From: Demequina zhanjiangensis
Lineage (GTDB): Bacteria; Actinomycetota; Actinomycetes; Actinomycetales; Demequinaceae
NCBI RefSeq assembly: GCF_030418315.1
Contig: NZ_JAUHPV010000004.1
Location: forward strand, 1-64,000
Reading direction: 5' to 3'
Length of the DNA stretch: 64,000 nt
The notes under the pieces were generated by a model that saw only the letters and a program-made list of their open reading frames with translations, was not told the DNA's origin and ran no database searches. Each line of letters starts with the position of its first letter. Within the stretch, counting starts at the first letter, position 1. Of this stretch, positions 45,561 through 54,204 are shown in pieces. The translations under genes and the position numbers were made by a program.

Positions 45561-45740
45561 TCAGGCCGGCGCCTGTGACACGGATGTCGTGGCCGCCTGC
45601 TGGGCACAATAGCGCGCGAACGCCTGCGAGGTCTTCATCTTCAGTCCCGAGTGCGGACGTTCGGTGTTGTAGTGCTCGATCCATTGCCCGATCAACACGC
45701 GCGCCTCGGTCAACGAATGCAGCACCTCAGGGTTGATCCG
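45561..45740 (-). pseudogene. IS3-family transposase C-terminal fragment
   Basis: 60 codons, including the stop, run from just after the pirin stop codon. They include 'INPEVLHSLTEARVLIGQWIEHYNTERPHSGLKM', split here as INPEVLHSLTEARVL and GQWIEHYNTERPHSG, then 'TSQAFARYC'. This is the end of the rve integrase core of IS3-family OrfB, with the last catalytic region upstream missing. No start codon or upstream OrfB is present, so it is a dead remnant. Confidence 0.88.
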
Positions 45741-46736
45741 CTACGCGCGCGGGCGCAGCCGGAGAGTCGGCAGCCGTGGGGCGGGGAGCGGCGCGAGTTC
45801 GCCCGGCGGGAAGGTTCCGAAGAGCGGAGGCTTGCCTCCGTCGCGCGGATCGGCCGGGTCGAATCCGAGCTCGGCCTGGTAGCGACGCCGGAACTCGACG
45901 ATCTCGTCGTGGTCGCGGCCGACGAAGTTCCACCACATCACGATGCGTTCGCCGAGCGGGATGCCGCCCAGGAGGATGAGGCGCGCGCCGTCGGGGCCGG
46001 CGGCGAGGCGGATCGTGTCGGAGCCCGTCGGGACGTAGGCGAGTGAGCGGTGCGCGACCGTCGTGCCGTTGACCTGGACCTCAGCGTCCTCTGCGAGCAC
46101 CGCGTGTTCGAAGTCGGCGCGGACGGTGATCGTCACGGCCGCGCCTGGCGCTAGCAGGAGCTCCGCGCCGAGGAGATCGGGCGTCCTGGTCTCGACCGGC
46201 GACCGCGATCCGAGCAGCTCCCCGAGGAAGACCCGCGCGGTGAGACCCGGCGCTGTGACGGGCTCGGGCGCGTAGCGGCGGAACTCGTTGTCGGTGAACC
46301 GGGTGCTCTCCGGCAGCGCGAACCACAGCTGGACCCCGTGGAGCGCGGTCGTGTCCGGGGTGCTGATCTCGGAGTGAGTGATGCCGCGGCCGGCGATCAT
46401 CAGGTTCAGCTCGCCGGGGCGCACGGTCGCGGCGTTGCCGCCTGAGTCCAGGTGGTGGATCTCTCCGGTGAAGATCCAGCTCACCGTGGCGAGGCCGGTG
46501 TGAGGGTGGCGGGGCACGACCATGCCGCCAGAGTCGCTCACCTGGTCGGGGCCGTAGTGGTCCAGGAAGCACCACGCACCGACGAGCGAGCGCTGCTTCT
46601 GAGGGAGCGTCCGATAGACGGTCATGGCGCGCGGGCCGCCGAGCGGCACCTCGCGGGGCTCAAGCACCTCGATGCCGACGCAGGCCTGGCCCGGCTCGAG
46701 CACCGACTCTTGCGGTCGGGTTTCGAGGTTGCTCAT
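45741..46736 (-). CDS. Pirin-family cupin protein
   Basis: This 331-residue bicupin protein has the pirin N-terminal metal site: 'VVPRHPHTGLATVSWIFTGEIHHLDSGG' (His residues near 76-97) and 'GRGITHSEIS'. A C-terminal pirin domain follows ('VFLGELLGSRSPVETRTPDL'). Bacterial pirins are iron-binding proteins, some with quercetinase activity and some that modulate dehydrogenases. GGAGGG precedes the ATG. The TAG stop is immediately followed, in the same frame, by a transposase fragment, so the original 3' end may have been trimmed by an IS event. Confidence 0.92.
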   Translation of the reverse strand: MSNLETRPQESVLEPGQACVGIEVLEPREVPLGGPRAMTVYRTLPQKQRSLVGAWCFLDHYGPDQVSDSGGMVVPRHPHTGLATVSWIFTGEIHHLDSGGNAATVRPGELNLMIAGRGITHSEISTPDTTALHGVQLWFALPESTRFTDNEFRRYAPEPVTAPGLTARVFLGELLGSRSPVETRTPDLLGAELLLAPGAAVTITVRADFEHAVLAEDAEVQVNGTTVAHRSLAYVPTGSDTIRLAAGPDGARLILLGGIPLGERIVMWWNFVGRDHDEIVEFRRRYQAELGFDPADPRDGGKPPLFGTFPPGELAPLPAPRLPTLRLRPRA

Positions 46737-46903
46737 CGGGTCAGCCCTCCCTCAGGATCCCGTGACTGTGCGAGGATGCGTCGTCCTGCCACGGCAGTAC
46801 GAGCGTACGTGAGCGTGGGACAGGGCCGGTCAGACGCCGCAGAATCGAGTAGGTGCTCACGGTCGCTGACTTTCCGTGGGGATCTGCGAGCCGTCGTCGG
46901 CAT

Positions 46904-47344
46904 CTAGCCCGGGCACAGGTCGCCCGTGATGGGGACGACGTAGACGTCGTACTCCTCGGCGTCGACGTAGTGCTCAAGGTCCGAGGTCGGCACGAGCGTC
47001 GATGAGTAGAACCCATCCTCTGGCGAGGCGGCCGTCCACAGTCGAAGGTTGTCGCCGACGGGCTGAAGAATGGAAGTCTCGAATGCCAGGGACTCACCTG
47101 GTTCGATCACGAAGTCGTCTCCGTCGAACACGTCTTTGCCTTCGGTGATGATCTCTTTCGTCACTCGCGCCCAGATGGTTGCGTCGCATTCACTGACGAG
47201 GTTGACCTTGACGTAGAAGCCGGGCCCGCCGTCGCAGGCGGCGACGCCCGCGATCACCGCGAGGGCGACGCCGACGCGCATCGCCCTCCTCGTGCGCGCG
47301 CTCGCGGCCTCGCGGAGTAGTGGGAGACCAGCTCTCGGTGTCAC
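46904..47344 (-). CDS. Small lipoprotein of unknown function
   Basis: This 146-residue protein carries a hydrophobic stretch 'VGVALAVIAGVAAC' with the lipobox VAAC (Cys at 37 from GTG 47344, or at 16 from ATG 47281). Both starts have good ribosome-binding sites (GAGGGGG and GAGGAGGG). The mature part ('VKVNLVSECDATIWARVTKE', 'ESLAFETSILQPVG') looks like a beta-sandwich with a terminal Cys (GDLCPG). Nothing links it to a known family. It lies between pirin and efeB. Confidence 0.72.
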   Translation of the reverse strand: MTPRAGLPLLREAASARTRRAMRVGVALAVIAGVAACDGGPGFYVKVNLVSECDATIWARVTKEIITEGKDVFDGDDFVIEPGESLAFETSILQPVGDNLRLWTAASPEDGFYSSTLVPTSDLEHYVDAEEYDVYVVPITGDLCPG

Positions 47345-47428
47345 GTGTGGGCCCCCTCGTCGCGCGTTGGATCGCTATCCGTGCACCACGTTAGTGAGAG
47401 TGCGTGACGATTCAGCGGGCTGACGCGC

Positions 47429-48796
47429 CTATGTGAACAGCCCCTGGCCGATGTACGCGCCCGAGTCTCCGCCCAGCGTCGCCCCTGCCGGGATGCCAGG
47501 CGGGACGGCGAAGATCGCCGACCCGACAGCCCGCACGTACTCGACGGTCATCGCGTCGGACGACGAGATCGCTGTCTGCATGGGGATGTACTGCGTCTCG
47601 GGGTCGCGGATGAACGCGAGGAAGAACAGTCCGGCGTCCAGGCGGCCCAGGTCGTCGGCGCCGTCGGTGTAGTTGTAGCCGCGGCGCAGCATCATCGCGC
47701 CGCCGTTGGCGCTCGGGTGGGCGAGCGCGACGTGCGAGTCGGTGGGGATCAGGGGGGTGCCGTCGGCGCCGGGGCGCGTGAAGTCGGGTTCGGTGAACTC
47801 GTTGCCGCCGCTGAGCGGGGCGCCGGAGCCCTTGGTGCGGCCGACGGTGGCCTCCTGCTCGCCGAGCGACGCGCGGTCCCAGATCTCGGCGAGGATGCGC
47901 AGCTTGCGGGCAACCAGATACGTGCCGCCGGCCATCCACTCCTGGCCGTCTGCCGCCTCGGACCAGAGGAACTTCGAGATGTTGTCAGTGTCCTCGGCGC
48001 GGAGGTTCGCGGTGCCGTCCTTGAAGCCCATGAGGTTTCGGGGCGTGGACTGGTCGCGCGTGGTGGAGGAGGTGCGGCCGAAGCCGAGCTGCGCCCACCG
48101 GACCGACGCGACGCCGAACGCGAGGCGCGAGAGGTTGCGGATGGCGTGCATCGCGACCTGCGGGTCGTCGGCGCAGGCCTGGATGCAGAGGTCGCCGCCG
48201 GTGAGCCGCTCCTGGAGGGTGTCGCCGGGGAAGTGGGGGAGCTCCGCGAGCTGCGCGGGCTGGCGGTCGGCGATGCCGAAGCGGTCCTCGCCATCCTTGA
48301 CGAACAGCGTCGGCCCGAAGCCGAAGGTGATCGTGAGGCCGGACGCGGGAAGCCCCGTGGCGTCGCCCGTATCGTCCGGGGGAGCGAGGGCGGAGCCACC
48401 CGCGATGCCGGTACCGAGCTCCGAGCCGGTCATGAGCGTCGCCGCGGCCTCGGTCCAGTCGCGCAGCAATTGGATCAGCTCGTCGCGCGAATCGGTGGTG
48501 ACGTCGAAGGCCGCGAAGTGCATGCGGTCCTGCGCGGGGGTGACGATGCCGCTCTGGTGCTCGCCGTGGAAGTCGTACTGGCGCAGCTGGACCGGCGAGG
48601 CGGTGGCCCGTCCGGCGGCGAAGCCGCCCCCGGCCAGCGCTGCGGCGCCGACGACGGCGCCCGCCCCGCCCAGCACCGCTCGGCGGGAGAAGCCGCGACG
48701 GGACGACCCGTCCTCAGGAGCGTCCGTGGCATCCGAGGCGGGCTCGGTCACGGCGTCGTCCTGGTCGGGGGTCGTCCCGTCGCGTGCGTCATCCAT
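47429..48796 (-). CDS. efeB: Tat-exported DyP-type heme peroxidase EfeB
   Basis: This 455-residue protein has a twin-arginine signal 'SRRGFSRRAVLGGAGAVVGAA' (split near 32-53) and a DyP peroxidase domain with 'MGFKDGTANLRAED' (GxxDG). EfeB is the heme peroxidase partner of the EfeUO iron importer and acts outside the membrane. It is third in the efeUOB operon, 13 bases after efeO. The TatB gene in the window belongs to the export route that it needs. Confidence 0.95.
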   Translation of the reverse strand: MDDARDGTTPDQDDAVTEPASDATDAPEDGSSRRGFSRRAVLGGAGAVVGAAALAGGGFAAGRATASPVQLRQYDFHGEHQSGIVTPAQDRMHFAAFDVTTDSRDELIQLLRDWTEAAATLMTGSELGTGIAGGSALAPPDDTGDATGLPASGLTITFGFGPTLFVKDGEDRFGIADRQPAQLAELPHFPGDTLQERLTGGDLCIQACADDPQVAMHAIRNLSRLAFGVASVRWAQLGFGRTSSTTRDQSTPRNLMGFKDGTANLRAEDTDNISKFLWSEAADGQEWMAGGTYLVARKLRILAEIWDRASLGEQEATVGRTKGSGAPLSGGNEFTEPDFTRPGADGTPLIPTDSHVALAHPSANGGAMMLRRGYNYTDGADDLGRLDAGLFFLAFIRDPETQYIPMQTAISSSDAMTVEYVRAVGSAIFAVPPGIPAGATLGGDSGAYIGQGLFT

Positions 48797-48809
48797 GGGA
48801 GAGAGTGTG

Positions 48810-49976
48810 TCAGCCGATCGCCGCGGCGGTGAGCTGCGACAGCGACTCGCTGAGCGCCTCGACCAGGCGGGACAGCTCGAGCACCTGGTCCTCGGTGAGC
48901 TCCGAGTAGGTGACGAAGCCCTCGTCGAACGAGCCGTACTGGGCGAGCTCGGCGTCGAGAGACGTGAAGCGCTCCTCGATCTCGATGCTCAGATCCTCGT
49001 CCGTGAGGTCGGCGGCGGGCTTGAGGACGATGAACGCCTCCCAGGCGCCATCGAGGTTGGCGCGGAAGTCCCACAGGTCGGTGCCCGACCAGATCTCCTC
49101 CTCGCCGGTGATCTTGCCGGTCGCGACCTCGTCCAGCAGCTCCTTCGCGCCGTTGCCGATCTGGAACGCCTCGAACGTGAAGTCGTCGGCGTTCACGCGG
49201 GCGGAGAGCTCGGCGGTGTCGGCGACGAGCTGGTCGCCAAGCGCCTGGCGCTCTTCGGAGGTGAGCGCGGTGTACGAGCCGTCCTCCGGCTGCCACAGGT
49301 CCTTCTCCATCGCGTGCCAGCCGGTCCACTCCTCGCCCTCGGCCAGGTCGGCCTCGCGCAGGTCCATGCTCGGGTCAAGGTCGCCGAAGGACTCGGCGAC
49401 GGGCTCGATGGCCTCCCAGTGGGTGCGGGCGGGGGCGTAGATGTCGCGCGCCGCGTCGTCGTCCCCGGCCACGAAGGCGGCGACGAACTCGTCGGTGGCG
49501 GTCACGAGCGCGGCGACCTCCTGCTGCACGTACGCCTTGTAGGTGACGGCAGCCTGGTCGAGCAGCGCTGCGCGCTCCTCATCCACGACGACCTCGCCCT
49601 CGGCGGCGGTCACGGTGAAGGCCTCAGGCGTCGCCTCGGCGGTGTCGGACTCGCGGCAGGACGTGAAGTAGTCGCCCTCGGCCACCTGGACGGTGAGGTC
49701 GCGGGTGAGGCCCGGTCCGATGTTCTCCACCTCGGAGACGATCGACGCGCCGTCCGACGCGAGGAGGTAGAACTCGGTGGCCGACGAGCCCTGGTTGGAG
49801 ACGGAGAAGACCACGGTGCCGGCGGGCACGTCGGTGGCGGACAGGGTGCACCCGGCGTCGGCCACGGTCACGGAGATGGTGCCGCCGTCGGCGGAGGCGG
49901 CGTTCGGGACGCAGCCCGCGAGGACGACGACCGAGGCCGTGAGGGCGAGCGTGGGCAGGGCGAAGCGGGCGGACAT
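48810..49976 (-). CDS. efeO: Iron-uptake lipoprotein EfeO (cupredoxin plus M75 domain)
   Basis: This 388-residue protein has a lipoprotein signal (MSARFALPTLALTASVVVLAGC, Cys 22), an N-terminal cupredoxin-like domain (about 30-125) and an imelysin/M75 domain (about 140-385). The M75 domain contains 'HWEAIEPVAESFGDLDP' and 'WHAMEKDLW' (HxxE-type metal site). It is thought to bind iron outside the membrane and pass it to EfeU. It lies second in efeUOB. Confidence 0.95.
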   Translation of the reverse strand: MSARFALPTLALTASVVVLAGCVPNAASADGGTISVTVADAGCTLSATDVPAGTVVFSVSNQGSSATEFYLLASDGASIVSEVENIGPGLTRDLTVQVAEGDYFTSCRESDTAEATPEAFTVTAAEGEVVVDEERAALLDQAAVTYKAYVQQEVAALVTATDEFVAAFVAGDDDAARDIYAPARTHWEAIEPVAESFGDLDPSMDLREADLAEGEEWTGWHAMEKDLWQPEDGSYTALTSEERQALGDQLVADTAELSARVNADDFTFEAFQIGNGAKELLDEVATGKITGEEEIWSGTDLWDFRANLDGAWEAFIVLKPAADLTDEDLSIEIEERFTSLDAELAQYGSFDEGFVTYSELTEDQVLELSRLVEALSESLSQLTAAAIG

Positions 49977-49997
49977 GCGCTGTGTGGTTCCTTCGGT

Positions 49998-50855
49998 TCA
50001 GGCCGCGACGGTCGCGGGCTCGGTGGAGCGGGAGGCGCGTGAGGGCGCCTGGGGGCCGCGGAAGGCGGTGCGGACGAAGAAGAACATCGTCGGGACCACG
50101 TAGAGGGTCCAGGCGACGGCTTCGAGCACCGTGGTCGCGGGGGAGAAGTTGAAGACGCCCTTGACGACGGTGCCGAGCACCGAGCTGGACGAGATGGTGG
50201 CGCTCACGTCGAAGGCGAGGGTGTTCAGACCGGGCAGCACGCCGGCCTCCTGGAGGTCGTGGATGCCGTAGGAGAGGACCCCTCCGGCGACGATCACCAG
50301 GAACACGCCGGTCCACTGGAAGAAGGTGCGCAGGTTGATCCTCGCGGCGCCGCGGTAGACAAGGTAGCCGAGGCCGACGGCGGTGATCAGTCCGAGCGTC
50401 GCGCCCAGAATCGGCGCGGTGGACGAGCCCGCGGCCTGGATGCCGGCCCACAGGAACAGCGACGTCTCCAGGCCCTCGCGGCCGACGGCGAGCAGCGCCA
50501 TGGTCACGACGGCGCCCTTGCCGACGGCGATGGCCTTGTCGAGCTGGCCCTCGAGGTGGCCGCGCAGGTGGCGGGCGGTCTTGCCCATCCAGAAGATCAT
50601 CCACGTGATGAGGCCGACGGCGACGATGCTGAGCGTGCCGCCGATGATCTCCTGTGCCTCGAAGGTGAGGCCCTGCGGGCCGAGAGTGAGGAGAGCGCCG
50701 AAGCCGAGCGAGACGAACAGCGCGATGCCGACGCCGGTCCAGACGTACGTCAGCATGTCGCGGCGGTCGATGCGCACCAGGTAGGCGACGAGGATCCCGA
50801 TGATGAGGGACGCCTCGAGGCCTTCACGCAGGCCGATGAGGAAGTTCGCGAGCAC
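49998..50855 (-). CDS. efeU: Iron permease EfeU (FTR1 family)
   Basis: This 285-residue permease has about seven membrane helices and both REGLE motifs: 'LREGLEASLIIGILVAYL' (about 8-25) and 'GREGLETSLFLWAG' (about 127-140), whose Glu residues bind iron. The GTG start has AAGGAG seven bases upstream. It is the first gene of efeUOB. A consensus TTGACA promoter and an iron box lie upstream. Confidence 0.95.
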   Translation of the reverse strand: MLANFLIGLREGLEASLIIGILVAYLVRIDRRDMLTYVWTGVGIALFVSLGFGALLTLGPQGLTFEAQEIIGGTLSIVAVGLITWMIFWMGKTARHLRGHLEGQLDKAIAVGKGAVVTMALLAVGREGLETSLFLWAGIQAAGSSTAPILGATLGLITAVGLGYLVYRGAARINLRTFFQWTGVFLVIVAGGVLSYGIHDLQEAGVLPGLNTLAFDVSATISSSSVLGTVVKGVFNFSPATTVLEAVAWTLYVVPTMFFFVRTAFRGPQAPSRASRSTEPATVAA

Positions 50856-50877
50856 GCGGCACTCCTTGGGGACAGGG

Positions 50878-50936
50878 CGGGGTAAGGGTTACCTTGCCTG
50901 GCCGCGAGCCTAGGGCGAGCCGTGCCCGGGTGTCAA
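50878..50936 (-). promoter_or_regulatory. efeUOB promoter with DtxR/IdeR-type iron box
   Basis: On the minus strand a perfect TTGACA (50931-50936) and TAGGCT (50907-50912) are 18 bases apart. The sequence AGGTAACCCTTACC (50881-50894) lies at the start of the transcript. It matches the core AGGTWANSCTWACC of DtxR/IdeR iron boxes, while the outer bases do not. Repression by iron-loaded DtxR would roadblock transcription just after initiation. Confidence 0.75.
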
Positions 50937-50976
50937 ACTTCCGCAACAGGTTTGTTGCGTAATTCCTTGACGGCTG

Positions 50977-52758
50977 TCAGGAAGCGGAGGTGATCTCGCA
51001 GATGAGCGTGCCCGCGGTCACGCCCGCGCCGACGGCGGCGGTCAGGCCCGACACGACGCCCGCCTTGTGCGCGGTGAGCGGCTGCTCCATCTTCATCGCC
51101 TCGAGCACCACGATGAGGTCGCCCTCGGCCACCTCGGCGCCGTCCTCGACGGCGACCTTCACGATCGTGCCCTGCATGGGCGAGGTGAGGCCGTTGCCGT
51201 TGACGGTGCGGGTCACGGTGCCGCCGCGCCGCGACGAGCGACGGGTCGGTCCGCCGGAGCGCGCGCCCGCGCGGCCCGCAGCCGCGAGCGAGGCGGGCAG
51301 GACGACCTCGAGACGCTTGCCGCCCACCTCGACGACCACGCGCTCGGTCTCGCCGCTCTCCTCGTCGGAAGAGGACGAGGCGCTCGAGCCGAGGCCCGCC
51401 ACGGTCTCCGCGAACTCGGACTCGATCCACGTCGTGTAGACGCCGAAGGTGCCGGCGGCGGCGGTGAATGCGGGTGCCTCGACGACGGCCTTGTGGAACG
51501 GCAGCACGGTGGGGATCCCCTCGACGTGCATCTCGGCCAGCGCACGGCGGGCACGCTGCAGCGCCTGCTCGCGCGTGGCGCCGGTGACGATCAGCTTGGC
51601 CACCATCGAGTCGAAGTTGCCGGAGACGGTGTCGCCCTGACGCACACCGGCGTCGACGCGGACTCCGGGGCCCGACGGCATCACGAAGCGGTGGATGCGA
51701 CCCGGCTGCGGCATGAAGCCTGCGGCGGGGTCCTCGCCGTTGATGCGGAACTCAAGAGAGTGGCCGCGCACCTCGGGCGTGAGGTTCGAGATGGGCTCGC
51801 CGGCGGCGACGCGGAACTGCTCGCGCACGAGGTCCACGCCCGTGACCTCCTCGGTCACGGGGTGCTCGACCTGGAGGCGGGTGTTGACCTCGAGGAAGCT
51901 GATGGTGCCGTCGGAGCCCACGAGGAACTCGCAGGTGCCGGCGCCACGGTAGCCCGCCTCGCGCAGGATCGCCTGGCTGGACTCGATGAGGCGCGCGTAC
52001 TGCTCGTCGGTGAGGAACGGCGCGGGCGCCTCCTCCACGAGCTTCTGGTGACGACGCTGCAGCGAGCAGTCGCGCGTGGAGACGACGACGACGTTGCCGT
52101 GGTCGTCCGCGAGGCACTGGGTCTCGACGTGGCGGGGCTTGTCGAGGAAGCGCTCCACGAAGCACTCGCCGCGCCCGAAGGCCGCGACGGCCTCGCGGGT
52201 GGCTGAGTCGAACAGCTCGGGGATCTCCTCGCGGGTGCGGGCCACCTTGAGGCCGCGGCCACCGCCGCCGAACGCGGCCTTGATGGCGACGGGAAGTCCG
52301 TGCTCGTCCGCGAAGGCGACGACCTCGTCGGCCGACTCCACGGGGTCGGGGGTGCCGGGCACCAGGGGAGCGCCGGCGCGCTGCGCGATGTGGCGCGCGC
52401 TGACCTTGTCGCCGAGCGACTCGATCGCGGCGGGCGGCGGGCCGATCCAGACGATTCCCGCGTCGATCACGGCCTGCGCGAACTCGGCGTTCTCGGACAG
52501 GAAGCCGTAGCCGGGGTGGATCGCCTCCGCGCCAGAGCGGCGGGCGGCGTCGATGATCTTCGCGATGTCCAGGTAGGTCTCGCGGGCGGTCGAGCCGCCG
52601 AGCGCGTACGCCTCGTCGGCGAGGGACACATGAGGGGCGTCGCGGTCAGGGTCCGCGTACACGGCGATGGACCGCAGTCCCTCGTCGGCGCAGGCGCGGA
52701 TGACACGGACGGCGATCTCGCCGCGGTTGGCGATGAGGACGCTCGAGAAGGCTGGCAC
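50977..52758 (-). CDS. accA3: Acyl-CoA carboxylase alpha subunit (biotin carboxylase plus BCCP)
   Basis: This 593-residue protein carboxylates its own biotin with ATP and bicarbonate. The ATP-grasp biotin carboxylase domain (about 1-450) has '[13 protein letters not shown]' (about 161-173) and '[17 protein letters not shown]'. The C-terminal biotinyl domain has EAMKMEQ (Lys near 560). The GTG start is preceded at exactly six bases by TAACGT, so the mRNA is likely leaderless. Twin 16-bp repeats lie 80-115 bases upstream. Partners are the beta and epsilon subunits encoded at 54.8-56.6 kb. Confidence 0.95.
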   Translation of the reverse strand: MPAFSSVLIANRGEIAVRVIRACADEGLRSIAVYADPDRDAPHVSLADEAYALGGSTARETYLDIAKIIDAARRSGAEAIHPGYGFLSENAEFAQAVIDAGIVWIGPPPAAIESLGDKVSARHIAQRAGAPLVPGTPDPVESADEVVAFADEHGLPVAIKAAFGGGGRGLKVARTREEIPELFDSATREAVAAFGRGECFVERFLDKPRHVETQCLADDHGNVVVVSTRDCSLQRRHQKLVEEAPAPFLTDEQYARLIESSQAILREAGYRGAGTCEFLVGSDGTISFLEVNTRLQVEHPVTEEVTGVDLVREQFRVAAGEPISNLTPEVRGHSLEFRINGEDPAAGFMPQPGRIHRFVMPSGPGVRVDAGVRQGDTVSGNFDSMVAKLIVTGATREQALQRARRALAEMHVEGIPTVLPFHKAVVEAPAFTAAAGTFGVYTTWIESEFAETVAGLGSSASSSSDEESGETERVVVEVGGKRLEVVLPASLAAAGRAGARSGGPTRRSSRRGGTVTRTVNGNGLTSPMQGTIVKVAVEDGAEVAEGDLIVVLEAMKMEQPLTAHKAGVVSGLTAAVGAGVTAGTLICEITSAS

Positions 52759-52837
52759 CTGATTACGTTAGCGCGGAGCGACCGCCGTTCCCTTTGTCCG
52801 GCTCCCGCTCGTGGCAAGTTCTCGCGCCATACCAAGC

Positions 52838-52874
52838 GCATCGCGAACGATTTGTAGGCATCGCACAACGATTT
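52838..52874. promoter_or_regulatory. Direct-repeat operator candidate upstream of accA3
   Basis: GCATCGCGAACGATTT (52838-52853) and GCATCGCACAACGATTTT (52858-52875) are near-identical, 20 bases apart (two helical turns). Each contains ATCG and CGAT half-sites. They lie upstream of the accA3 promoter, so an activator or repressor of fatty-acid genes may bind here. Confidence 0.55.
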
Positions 52875-52945
52875 TGACTGGGCTTTACGTTACGACGACG
52901 TAGGTTGTGGTCTCCCTACAAGCGATCCCGGTCGAAGGTCCCGGT

Positions 52946-53602
52946 TCAGCCGCGAACCTCGTCCCGCCACAGCTCGTGGAAGGCGACCTCGCAGGAGGCA
53001 AGCAGATGGCGCAGCAGCGGCAGCGAGACGCCGACGACGGCGTGGAAGTCTCCGTCGATCGACTCGACGTACGGGCCGCCTAGAGAGTCCACCGTGAAGG
53101 CGCCCGCCACCTGCAGGGGCTCGCCGGTGGCGACGTAGGCGTCGATCTCTGCGTCCGAGAGGTGGGCGAACCTCACCGTGGTCGACGCGGTGGCGCCCAC
53201 CGTCGCGCCGGACCCGTCGGGCCTGTCGTCCACGAGCCAGTGGCCCGTGTGGAGCACGCCCACGCGACCACGCATCCCGCGCCACCGCTCGCGTGCCGTC
53301 TCCGGGTCGCCCGGCTTGCCGAGGATCTCGCCGTCGATCTCGAGCATCGAGTCGCAGCCCAGGACGATCGCGTCGGTCTCGTGGGCCTCGGCGACCGCGT
53401 GCGCCTTCGTGCGCGCGAGCAGCAGCACCGTGTCGTCGAACGCCATCTCGCCCCAGCCCGCGGCCGCGTGCTCGGCGCGCGCGCGAGCCAGCGCGGCGTC
53501 CTCGTCCACGTGGGACACGATCACCCGCGGCTCGACGCCTGCAGCACGCAGAGTGGCGAGGCGGGCCGGGGACTGGGAGGCGAGGACGAAGGGCACTGGC
53601 AT
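52946..53602 (-). CDS. maf: Maf-like nucleoside triphosphate pyrophosphatase
   Basis: This 218-residue enzyme hydrolyses non-canonical or selected NTPs to NMP and PPi. The N-terminal Maf motif 'LASQSPARLATLRAAGVEP' (about 7-25) and 'VLGCDSMLEIDGEILGKP' are present. Actinobacterial neighbours of accD5 carry the same gene (Rv3282, recalled). TAGGCT lies seven bases before the ATG. It is divergent from the MarR gene at 53744. Confidence 0.94.
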   Translation of the reverse strand: MPVPFVLASQSPARLATLRAAGVEPRVIVSHVDEDAALARARAEHAAAGWGEMAFDDTVLLLARTKAHAVAEAHETDAIVLGCDSMLEIDGEILGKPGDPETARERWRGMRGRVGVLHTGHWLVDDRPDGSGATVGATASTTVRFAHLSDAEIDAYVATGEPLQVAGAFTVDSLGGPYVESIDGDFHAVVGVSLPLLRHLLASCEVAFHELWRDEVRG

Positions 53603-53743
53603 GGTCGCGAGCCTAGCCGTCGGGGCCCGTCCGAGAGGGGAGAGCGCTCCCTTGACAGAACGGCCACCGATGGTGACACCGAGGTGCGCTCACCAGGCGC
53701 TTCCTTTGGATAGGGTGAAGTCACATCGGAACTTGGAGGGACA

Positions 53744-54193
53744 ATGTCCGAGCGCGAGGAGCTTCTCGATACGACCGTCGTCGAGCTGATGCGGTTCCTG
53801 CATCGCTCGGCCCCGAACCAGGTGGGCGCGGTGTCGCGTCTGGGCCTCACGCTCCATCAGTTCCGAGGCATCATCTTCGTCTACCTCCACCCCGGCATCA
53901 CGACGACGGACTTCGCCGACGCGATCGGCGTGCAGCCCTCGGTGGCGACCGGCGTGGTGCAGCGTCTCGTGGATCGGGACCTCGTCTCACGGCGGCTCGA
54001 CGAGTCCGACCGCCGTATCCGTCGCCTCGATCTGACCGAGAACGGTCGCGAGGTGGCTGAGGAGGCCGTGGGCATCGCGCGGTCCGCGCGGCGCGCCCAG
54101 TTGGATGTGCTCAGCGAGGAGCAGCTCCACCAGCTGCGCGAGCTTCTCAAGGTGCTCGAGACCAGCCTGGAGCCGCAGGTCGGCCAGAAGTAG
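53744..54193 (+). CDS. MarR-family transcriptional regulator
   Basis: This 149-residue protein has a winged helix: 'TTDFADAIGVQPSVATGVVQRLVDRDLV' (about 50-77) and 'RRLDESDRRIRRLDLTENGREV' (about 79-100). GGAGGG precedes the ATG, and TAGGGT at 53711-53716 is a likely -10. An inverted repeat GGTGA...TCACC (53672-53694) lies upstream and may be an operator. It is divergent from maf and convergent with sanA copy 2; the target is unknown. Confidence 0.88.
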   Translation: MSEREELLDTTVVELMRFLHRSAPNQVGAVSRLGLTLHQFRGIIFVYLHPGITTTDFADAIGVQPSVATGVVQRLVDRDLVSRRLDESDRRIRRLDLTENGREVAEEAVGIARSARRAQLDVLSEEQLHQLRELLKVLETSLEPQVGQK

Positions 54194-54204
54194 CGGACGG
54201 TGCG

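Noticed and set aside
44619-46046. Plus-strand ORFs starting MRTFGVVVLD near both IS remnants
   Set aside because: They are the reverse of the transposase tail (EHYNTERPHS), repeated because the IS is repeated.
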